NCBI GenBank assembly: GCA_003013855.2
Contig: PVNU02001548.1
Coordinates: 2,666,001-2,730,000, forward strand
Source of the DNA: Liriodendron chinense
Lineage: Eukaryota; Streptophyta; Magnoliopsida; Magnoliales; Magnoliaceae
Length of the DNA stretch: 64,000 bases
Direction: 5' to 3'
This document shows, piece after piece, positions 56,005-64,000 of the stretch. Position 1 is the stretch's first letter. Every line of letters begins with the position of its first letter. Made by a program: the position numbers and the translations under genes. The notes beneath the pieces were generated by a model. The model was not told the origin of the DNA. It searched no databases and saw only the letters and a program-made list of their open reading frames with translations.

Positions 56005-56475
56005 ACATGTTGATGTGGTAAAGTTTTTAGGCCACATCATGATGTGTATTTTATATCCACACCATCCATCCATTTTGGTAAATCATTTTAGGGCATGAGC
56101 TAAAAAAGGAGACAAACCCAAAGCTCGAGTGAACCCTTAATAGAAAATTGTGAGGATAATGATAACCACCATTGAAACCTTTCTTAGGGCCCACCATGAT
56201 GTTTATTTGCCATCAAATCTATTCACAAAGTCATACGGACATGGAAGAAGAGAAAATAAAAATATCATCTTGATCCAAAACTTCTATGGCCTCCAAGAAG
56301 TTTTCAATGTTAGGCATTCAATCCCCACTATTTTTTTTGGTGTGGTCCAATTGAGCTTTGGATCCGCATCATTTTTTAACTCATAACCTAAAATGATCTA
56401 AAAAAATGGATGAACAGTGTGGATACAATACATACATTATGGTGAGGCCTACAAGACTTTCCTATGTGATCAACA
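56005..56475. mobile_element. Foldback element
   Basis: The left TGTTGATGTGGTAAAGTTTT...AGGCCAC is paired by the right end (complement TTGATCACATAGGAAAGTCTTGTAGGCC). The core arms 'ccacaccatccatccattttgg' and 'aaaaaatggatgaacagtgtgg' are complementary. It was inserted in the 55727 composite. Confidence 0.75.
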
Positions 56476-56539
56476 CATTATGACAGGTTGTTGATGCAGA
56501 TTTCCTCCTCAAGGCTCTCGCAGCAGATTCTTGTACTAG

Positions 56540-56840
56540 AAAGCTAGGTGACACCATCATGATGTTTGTGAGAAATCCACCCATTCATCCATTTTTCCAA
56601 CTCATTTTAAGACATGAGACAAAAAATGAGGCAGATCTAAAACTCAAGTGGGCCATACGAGAGGGAAAAGTGGCAAAAGAAATGTCTACAGTCCAACCAT
56701 TTTGCCTACTATTGAGCTTTAAATTTGTCTATTTTTTTGCTTCTGACCTAAAATGATATGAATAAATGGATGGACAGTGCAGATCTAATACATACATCAT
56801 GGTGTGAGACCCATAGAAATTTGCCACGTCAACACAATAG
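56540..56840. mobile_element. Short foldback element lacking the centre
   Basis: 'cccattcatccatttttccaac...aagtgggccatacgag' and 'gatatgaataaatggatggacagtg...catcatggtg' pair with little between. The right edge TTTGCCACGTCAACA complements the TGTTGATGTGG terminus at 56005. Confidence 0.6.
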
Positions 56841-56867
56841 CCAATTGTGTTCGAGGAATGCAGGCGA

Positions 56868-57425
56868 CGGGAGCAAATTAGATGTTACCTGGGTAACTGG
56901 TTAGTGGGTGTTACCCTAACCATATTGGGCCCACCTTGATGACTTTGTTGTATATCTGTGGTGTCAATTCGCTTTTACATTTCAGTTTAGGAATTGATTA
57001 ATCAGCTCCAACTGGTTAGTGGGTGTTACCCTAACCATATTGGGCCCACCTTGATGACTTTGTTGTATATCTGTGGTGTCAATTCGCTTTTACATTTCAG
57101 TTTAGGAATTGATTAATCAGCTCCAAATCTCGAGTAAACCTCACCACTAAAAAATGTGGTGACTGACCATTAAAAACTTATTATGGGCCATAAAATTTTG
57201 GATCAATTTGATTTTTGTATTATACCTTAATCTAGGTCTATTTGACCTTATCAACAGGTTGGATTTGACAACAAACATTAGGGTGGGCCCTACGTAGTTT
57301 TAATGGTTGGGCATTCAAACACCACTATTTTATGTGGTGTGGTCCACCTAAGATTTGGATCTACTTCATTTTTGGGCTCATGCCCTAAAATAACCTGAAA
57401 TTTTGGTGGGACAACGTGGATTTCT
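56868..57425. mobile_element. Foldback element with duplicated left end
   Basis: The left terminus 'gggagcaaattagatgttacc' is a decayed form of the GGGCGCGAATTAGG end at 46380, followed by 'agtgggtgttaccctaacc'. The core (CTCGAGTAAACCTCACCAC... GTGTGGTCCACCTAAG) forms the dyad. The right terminus is lost. Confidence 0.65.
56895..57124. repeat. Perfect 115-bp tandem duplication
   Basis: 56895-57009 and 57010-57124 read identically from AACTGGTTAGTGGGTG to AATCAGCTCC. Absence of differences implies a very recent event (or an assembly artefact) within the foldback's left arm. Confidence 0.95.
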
Positions 57426-57539
57426 CATTGACATCAAGGCGGGTCATCTCATTTTTTTGGGATGGCCCAAAGGCATATATAATTTATAGGCATCTTGTGG
57501 GGATGACAATTGACAAGCATATGTTACATGGATTGAATA

Positions 57540-57985
57540 TGATGGTGCTCTATGGACCCCATCATAATGTATGTGTTTATTCACACCATCCATCCATTTT
57601 TCCACCTTATTTTAAGGCAAGAGACGGAAAAAGTGGCCAATCTAAATCACAGGTGGACCATAACATAAGAAAAGTGGCGATTATATGCCCACCATTAAAA
57701 ACTTCATAGGGCCCACTTTAATATTTTTTCCCATCTAACCTGTTGAGTAGGTCACACAGACATGGATGAAAGGAAAACACAAATATCATATGTCCATCCG
57801 TTGAGTATGTCACACAAACATGTAATAACAATGTTCCGTGAGCCCTACCATGATGCATATATTTTTTTCATGTTGTCCATCCATTGTGTCAGCTTATTTT
57901 AGGGCAGGAGACAAAAGAAAAAAGAAGAAGAAGTAGAAGAGGCCAATCCAAATCTTAGGTGGACCACAACACAGGAAAAGTGAAA
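57540..57985. mobile_element. Two foldback half-modules in direct orientation
   Basis: The block 'accc.atcatgatgcat...ccatccatt...aggtggacca.aacacaggaaaagtg' occurs at about 57550 and again at about 57835 in the same direction, separated by central-core sequence. This resembles the array in the solo LTR at 36125. Confidence 0.55.
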
Positions 57986-58262
57986 ATTGAACATCATTGA
58001 TAGGTGGCTGTGATTACCTAACCTGGCAATTGGGATAATAAGGGCAAATATGGTAAATTATCAATTTTCAGACATTTATAGTCTATATTTACCAAACGAT
58101 TTTTTGTGAAAATGTGCTTAATTTTAAATATCAGGACTTTTTTCGGATAAATTACCAAACAAATTTTCCATACTTATAAGTACTAAAATTCAACAGTTTA
58201 AGTTTTTAATGCTTAAATTAACTTTCAGACTTTATTTTTCAATTTATCAAATGACGCCTGAT

Positions 58263-59010
58263 TCTTATTACTTTCTATCTCAAGCTCCATTATTAGTTTT
58301 TGTTTCAATAGCATTTGCAGCACTTTTGAAAGCCCTGATTTTTAAGGCAAAAAGAGCCTATTAGAGGACCCTCCAACTACGCGCGTGGACCACATGGCCA
58401 AATTCTAGCTCAACAATCGTAACCGTCCAAGTGGTGACTCCATGCAGTCAAGATCGTCCTATTAATTCGATGTTGTGTAGTAGCTCCACTACAACGCGGT
58501 TTGGAGAGTCCTCACAGCTCATGCATACCATGTGTATAGGTACGCGTACACCAGTACCCGACCCAGACCTGACTCGTAAAACAGCACTACATGTGCCAAT
58601 CCATGGGACGGAGTCGGTGTGCGTACGGTCCTTATCCGCTGTCTACATTTCCACGTGCACGGTAGGAAGCCCCATCATGTTGAGATAGCTGAAATGCCCA
58701 GCGCTTGGCATTCCTCCTCTAATGGTGGTCTACCGTCTACTGATTTATTTAGTCCCTCGGGCTCCATTTGCTACAACCATGGGTTCTAACTGTCCATTTT
58801 CCGCTCACTGGTGTGGTCCCCTGATGAGTGGACTTCCTTGATTTGTGGTCACGCATGTTTTTCACGGTCTGCCCATATTTCCCACACGTTTAATCATATC
58901 AGTACATGTACTCTTTCCGCTACTCGAGCCAGTGGCATTCTTCAGTTCTCAATGTTCTTATCAGTTGACAAGTGGGTCCCATCTTATCCACCCGTTGTAG
59001 TTTAGGAGCA
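58263..59010. other. Intergenic, no gene seen
   Basis: Relatively GC-rich with MITE-like 'tgatgagtgga' pieces at 58810-58990. An open frame at 58431-58688 has no similarity or start context that would support a gene. Confidence 0.4.
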
Positions 59011-59018
59011 AGCTAGAT

Positions 59019-59538
59019 TAGGGCTGTATATGGGTCAACGACCCAACGGGGTACCCGGACCTAACCTATTTAGACCTAACTTAGATCCGACCCATTTGTT
59101 AAATGGTACCGATCTGGGTCCAAGAACAGACCCAGTTAGTAAACGGGTTGAGGTCTGGTTTCCTTTATATTAGGCTTGACCCAACCCGACCCGACCCGAC
59201 CCTAACCCATTTAGTAAGTGGGCAGGTTTGGTCTATATTTTAAGGGACCCGTTCAGACCCGATTTTAAGCTTTGTAAAATGCTTGCATACTTAATTCAGA
59301 CTCGGACCCATTAGACCCGACCCATTTATAAATGGGTACGGGTGGATCTCCCTCTACCAGACCCGGACCCATTTATAAATGAGTCTGATGGGCTGACTCA
59401 GACCCGGACCTAGACCCGGACCCGAACTCACCCATTTAGTAAAAGGGTCTGGGTCTAAAATTAGACCCCGACTCGTTTAGTAAATGGCGGGTCTGGTTTT
59501 GGCTAAAACCGCCCAGAACCCGACCATTTACAGCCCTA
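59019..59538. mobile_element. hAT non-autonomous element, 520 bp, GACCC-rich
   Basis: Ends TAGGGCTGTATATGGGTC and, complemented, TAGGGCTGTAAATGGTCG form the inverted repeat. The perfect 8-bp duplication AGCTAGAT flanks it (59011-59018 and 59539-59546). Nearly the whole interior is made of GACCC, ACCCATTTA and GGGTC phrases in both orientations. No transposase is present. Confidence 0.93.
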
Positions 59539-59546
59539 AGCTAGAT

Positions 59547-60155
59547 AGCTTCCATCTGACCGTCCGATCGACGTTCTATTATTCTTTCGATGACTTTGAT
59601 TTCCTCGCGTGTGAGATTTTCTATCCCACCCACCATGCTTCCGACTGATTAACGGTCCAGATCTTAATACAAGTGGCCAACGTGAGAAATCCGAGTGGTT
59701 CATTAGGAAAAGCCTCCCACGTACGCATCCGGGCCCAACAATCAGGTCAGTCTATCACTTAGGTGTGCCAAGTCCAAATACAAGCCGGCCCACCAGATGA
59801 GCGAACACGGCCGGACTGTCCACCCCACGTTACAAAAGGACAGAGCTCACATGAGGAACGGCTGGATCATGGACACGTGCCCCCACGTTGTCACGTGTGG
59901 GACCCAGACGGGATTCCCTTCTCATCCGAGCCGAACCAAGACAGGAGACGGGACAATGGACTTCTGAGAGCTGCGCTACTTGCTGTCGGGAGACACCTGT
60001 TAACGCAAAACCCGGAAGTGGGGCCCACTTGTCTTGGCCGCACCAGACATCTTAACGCCGTTCTGGAGCGTGATGTGTTGAGGGACCGCTTGTAGCTCAC
60101 CCATTCATCACCCACCGACTCTAACTCGGACCAGAATCGCCTACCACCCGTGTAA
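59547..60155. other. GC-rich intergenic segment without a supported gene
   Basis: The longest frame (59763-60095, plus, 110 codons) is rich in Arg, Pro and His and has no recognisable domain. The opposite strand is open over a similar span. Composition alone explains both. Confidence 0.5.
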
Positions 60156-60159
60156 AACA

Positions 60160-60500
60160 CCGAAGCTCTGTGGGCCCACCATGTTGTATATGTAAATCCT
60201 CTCCGTCCATCAGCTGGAAATTTTAATTTAACCGTACATACAGAAATTGAGATAATGTAATATTACTCCTAGGTGTGGCCCGCTTGAGTTTTTGAACAGT
60301 TCGATTTTGTATTTTCACTTCATTCCAGCGAGTTACACCTGATTAACGGGTTAGATGAAAGACACTCATCATTATTACCACACGTACAAAACCTACGGTT
60401 GGGAGCTTATCCCCACCACCTAGAATCGAGGATAGAACGTGATGGACGGACTGGATTTAACATATACAACTGGTGGGCCCCACACAGCTTGGGTGTTTTG
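60160..60500. mobile_element. Foldback element, short centre
   Basis: 'gctctgtgggcccaccatgttgtatatgtaaatcc' is mirrored by 'ggatttaacatatacaactggtgggccccacacagc', a strong dyad. The inner core is strongly diverged. Confidence 0.7.
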
Positions 60501-60787
60501 AGCCACTTTGTAAAAGAGGGGTTATAGAGGAATCCCGACCTTCCGGTCCCTCGGCGCCTCTCTTTCTTTTTAAGTAAGGGGCCATGATATTTTGCGGGGT
60601 GGTGCGCATTACACCCGTACAGTGCGGCAGGTGGGCAAGGGCAGGTGGCACCGACAGTCCATGTCCTCGCGCGCATGGGCCAGGGGCTCGACCCCTCAAT
60701 GTGGGCGTGGATTTTCCATGACAAAAAGCACAGCCCCCTATCCCCACTCACATGTCTCTTTTTGTGCGCTCTACCCGATTCCTCCCC

Positions 60788-60848
<61 letters not shown>

Positions 60849-61824
60849 CTTTTTTCTTTTAGCTGCCGAATCCAGCCTCTTCTTTTCTTAAAATTGACAT
60901 CTAAGTCCTATTTTTAGAGAAGGGCCACACTCTCCTACTTGTATTGGGACACTTAGACGGTGCAATCCATTGATCTAGACTGTTCGTTTGGTCCAGCTTG
61001 CATTTCATGGGCTACTATATAAATATCACATTGATCCAACAAAAGATGACCATTGATCAATGGCCTTTAAAGTGGATTGTGCAGATTGTTTACATCCGTC
61101 TATTGTTCAGTGCTCATTATAGATTTTCTATGAATGTTAAAGAATCGATCGCTTTTGTTAGACAATCATAGCATTCCCATCTATGGCTTGGAAAAAGGCT
61201 GGTTACAAAAAAAAAAAAAAAAAAAAAGGCATGGAGTGGGTCAGGCGATCTGTGATATTTTTGCATGGTAATCCATTGAATGTGATCTTACTTCAATGGA
61301 CAGTTCAGATTGATGATTGAACTGTCAAAGTAAACCGATGCGACTACAATGAAGCATTTCTCATAATAAAAATGGTGGTGATGCTTGAAAGATATACATA
61401 GAATAGTGGTACAGCAACCCAGACCGTCCAAATCGATGGTCCAGGTGTGAATGGACCATAGAGGACTTAATGTTAAACATCTTAATGGAATTTGGATCAC
61501 TTATTATTTTAATTTTAACCACCCGTTTGATAGCCAATCATATGGTTAGAAATGCTTAACAGTGTCTCCGGAGATATGTCAGTGTTACACTTGAGTTTGT
61601 ACGACTGGGCCCACTGCTTGTGATGTAGACTGTCCGTTTGATGGGATCCAACATGGAGGGCGTGTGCCGTTTGGCAACTATTCACTAGCATTTGGAGGTA
61701 ATTGATAGTAATTGCACTTTTTCTTCTCATGCGTCTGCACCGTGCAATCGGTGGTAAATGAAATTTTGCTTTACATACGCCTGTGTATATTTTTAGGTGA
61801 AAACTCATTTGTACCTTTGCACAG
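60501..61824. other. Intergenic, no gene seen
   Basis: It holds a (TA)n microsatellite (60793-60846), a poly(A) run at 61208 and 'cagaccgtccaaat'-type repeat pieces (61420-61450) that also occur near 2885. Confidence 0.4.
60793..60846. repeat. (TA)n microsatellite
   Basis: 27 uninterrupted TA units. Confidence 0.97.
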
Positions 61825-62015
61825 GTGTCCTGGGCACAAAATCTGAACGGTCCACATGATGGGGTATCCCATGAAATCCGCAAGGCCTAAATTTTAGCCT
61901 GATCCAAAACTCTAGTGGACCATAACAAATGGAGAGGCAAATCAAGGGATCAAGCTAAAAGTTGAGCCCTGGGAATTTTATGGGGTGGACCGTTCAGATT
62001 TTGTGACCAGGACTA
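61825..62015. mobile_element. Small inverted-repeat MITE
   Basis: GGCACAAAATCTGAACGGTCC at the left is matched by the complement of GGACCGTTCAGATTTTGTGA at the right. The centre of about 130 bp retains 'gatccaaaactctagtggacca'. Confidence 0.7.
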
Positions 62016-62939
62016 CTTGATAATTGTGTTTAGATTTCTATTAGCTCCAAATACAAGCTTCCACATAAACCCTACAAGTCACCTGATGAAAGAAGTAGCT
62101 TTTCAAGCAGTGGCTTTCACAGCAAACAGACGGCACCAGTACACATCTGACTCAGATTTCTGCAATAACTGTTCCCACGTTTGGGCCAATCAGATGAACG
62201 GTTAAGATCATTAATCAATGGTGTCACTAGTACAAAATTAAATCTCAATATACTGTAAAAATTCTCAGCTAACGATATATAGTTCTAAAAGTATCAACTA
62301 GCCCTAGACAGGTCCCACCTTAACCATCAACCCATCCATATCTCTACAAGTATGAAATCTACATCGTTAATCCATTGGGCTTGCTTCAAAAAATTAAACC
62401 GTTAGGATGATACTATCGGTTAAATCTAGACCGTTCGTTTAACTCTGCTATAACTCAGGTGAACGCCTCACGGCACAATCTACGACCGTGAAGAAGCTGG
62501 TAGGGAATGCCCGCACTTGATTTTCTACTGAGAAAAAGCCCAAACGTTCATTTCATGGGACCCAATCATGAACAGTTTGTATCAGTGGTTGATACATGGG
62601 TCCCACGCGTACAAAATCCGGACCAATCAGTACATGATGTTGGACGGAGCTTTGTAAGAAAATGGGAAGCTGGGAGGGCATTTTGGTCCTCTTGTGTATG
62701 TGGAAATGAAAGGAGTTAATGGCAACGTGGAAGTAGGAGTGCCATATGCTCTTCTTCTACAAACACATGTCAGATGCTTTCAAATACATGTCGGATTAGG
62801 CTTCCTAACTACCGGTTTGGGTTTTTGATGTTATAAGATTGAAAATCTCCTCCACACCCATCTCAAGATCTGCTCCTCTCATACCATTTATAGTCAGAAA
62901 AATACATTTCTCCATCCACACACCCCTTCCCGATCTCGG
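62016..62939. other. Intergenic, no gene seen
   Basis: No repeat family or coding region could be assigned. 62640-62720 is purine-rich, and small open frames here lack support. Confidence 0.4.
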
Positions 62940-63215
62940 AACTGGCAGGGGCTCTGTGGGTCCCACCGTGATGTATGGGTTTATCCACACCGTGTATCCA
63001 TTTTTCCATATGATTTTACGTTAGAAACCCAAAAATGAGACAGAGGAAATTCTCAAGTGGGCCACACTAGAGGAAGCAGCAGTGATTATGACGACCCACC
63101 GTTGAAACCTTCCTAGGGCTCACCATGATGTTTATTTGTCATCCAACCTGTTCATAAGGTCACATAGATCTTGATGTAGGAAAATCACAAATAACAGCTT
63201 GGTTACTCTCATCTT
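62940..63215. mobile_element. Left half of a foldback element
   Basis: GGGGCTCTGTGGGTCCCACCGTGATG, 'atccacaccgtgtatcc', 'caagtgggccacactag' and the centre 'catccaacctgttcataagg' are present in family order. The right arm is missing after 'aataacagcttgg'. Confidence 0.7.
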
Positions 63216-63402
63216 CCCAGCACATCTACCGAATGGACCACATTTTTCATTGTGCAGTAAAATCTACATGGTGAGGTCCACCTGATGTATGGGTTGGATA
63301 TTTCACTCGTCTGCCCCACTGGAATATATGGTGGCGTGTCCATCAACTGGTTTGTACGCGCACGAGAGCTTAGCAAAGCTTTGAACGTAAAAAAAACTTA
63401 CT

Positions 63403-63640
63403 ACTCTGGAAGACTGTGATGTTGATACGCGAGCACTAAGCAATTAATTATGGCCTCCAGTTTAGGTGTATCGTAAACCGAAAATTACCACTCATTTGCA
63501 TATCTGACTATCAGTTTAGTGGACATTTATTGTACGGTTCGAAATGAAAAATATCCAGAGGTACTAAACAAACGAGTGTCCAGGAATCATATATAGTTAG
63601 CACTGTGTATCATGCATCATGGTCCTCCAGAGTATCAAAT
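63403..63640. mobile_element. MITE, relative of 44641-44997
   Basis: The left TACTACTCTGGAAGACTGTG...TTGATACGCGAGCAC is complemented by the right GATACTCTGGAGGACC...GATACACAGTGC. The interior keeps 'acggttcgaaatgaaaaatatccag', matching 'acggctaaaaatggaaaatatccaa' at 44800. Confidence 0.65.
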
Positions 63641-63654
63641 AACCCTCTCTATCG

Positions 63655-64000
63655 GGGAAGCGTATTGCCTGTGACCCTGGCACAGAGATATTCCTGTGCA
63701 TGAGGCTGTGTGGGGCCTACAGAGATGTAAGTGAGAAATCCACTCCGTCCATCTGTTTTACAAGACGAAAGTAGTTGAGGAATATAAGATTCAGGAAAAT
63801 CCAAAACTCATGTCGGCCATACCACACGAAAGAGTGGGGATTGAATGCCGGGGTGACAGAAGTTTTTTAATCAGGATGATATTTCTACCTACACTTTATC
63901 AGAGTGGTAATAACCCTATGAACGGTTGGATGACATATGAACATCATGGTCAACTCCAGGAAACTTTCAACGGTGGATGTTTCCGTTCCCAATGTTTCAT
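63655..64000. mobile_element. Foldback element (CACAGAGATA-end subtype), cut by the window edge
   Basis: The left end GCGTATTGCCTGTGACCCTGG and CACAGAGATATTCCTGTGC repeat the termini of the elements at 9540 and 10045. The core and half of the right arm ('ggatgacatatgaacatcatgg') follow to the last base. Confidence 0.75.

Larger units (their letters stand above)
55727..58262. mobile_element. Composite element bounded by GGGCCTATTTGGTAAA-like ends
   Basis: The left end AAGGGCCTATTTGGTAAAAC with 'agcacttataactgaa' is loosely complemented at the right by CAGGCGTCATTTGATAAATT with 'agtacttataagtatgg'. Several foldbacks lie inside (56005-57980). No target duplication is clear, so the pairing of these ends is a proposal. 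Confidence 0.4.

Noticed and set aside
59763..60095. 110-codon Arg/Pro-rich frame in GC-rich DNA
   Set aside because: The opposite strand is equally open, no motif is present and no splice context was found; composition is a sufficient explanation.

Overview
This is nuclear DNA of a flowering plant. The evidence is a two-exon LysM receptor-like kinase gene of plant type, plant Copia and Gypsy retrotransposon relics, and plant SINEs, hAT and Mutator-like non-autonomous transposons. The commonest repeat carries variants of GTGGGCCCCACCATGATG and CCATCCATTTT. From memory it recalls magnoliid genomes (Magnoliaceae/Lauraceae), so a magnoliid is the best guess, but that is not proven here. No tRNA, rRNA, CRISPR, organellar or bacterial operon sequence was seen.

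Only one convincing host gene is present: a LYK4/LYK5-like LysM receptor pseudokinase on the minus strand (exon 1 at 8323-9405, exon 2 at 1370-2110, 607 residues). Its exons join in phase 0 across a 6.2 kb intron packed with foldback elements and SINE-like insertions. The rest (9.5-64 kb) is intergenic and built almost wholly of mobile elements.

Layout: 0-1.3 kb, a 120-bp tandem duplication and 3' flank. 1.37-9.4 kb, the LYK gene. 9.5-13.9 kb, a train of foldback elements, some nested. 14.2-20.2 kb, an old minus-strand Copia element cut by two solo LTRs with perfect 5-bp target duplications (14502-15320; 16859-19685) and by a 278-bp miniature LTR element. 20.9-22.8 kb, LTR pieces and hAT-like elements. 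23-32 kb, degraded MITEs, SINE pieces, foldbacks and microsatellites. 32.9-35.3 kb, a complete non-autonomous Gypsy element with about 98% identical LTRs. 35.35-39.04 kb, a 3.7 kb solo LTR that contains direct-tandem foldback half-modules. 39.05-40.35 kb, a diverged satellite of about 140 bp. 41-47 kb, foldbacks, including one with a perfect 9-bp target duplication. 49.2-50.9 kb, a 1.7 kb Copia-type non-autonomous element. 51.7-53.7 kb, a foldback split by a hAT element, then two Gypsy LTRs head to head. 55.7-64 kb, more foldbacks, another hAT element and MITEs.

The notable system is the foldback family: roughly 25-30 copies or pieces, about 500 bp long, near-palindromic, with 9-bp target duplications that suggest Mutator-type mobilisation. 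Its core is conserved while its termini differ between copies, and it has been built into an LTR. I found no new multi-gene functional system.
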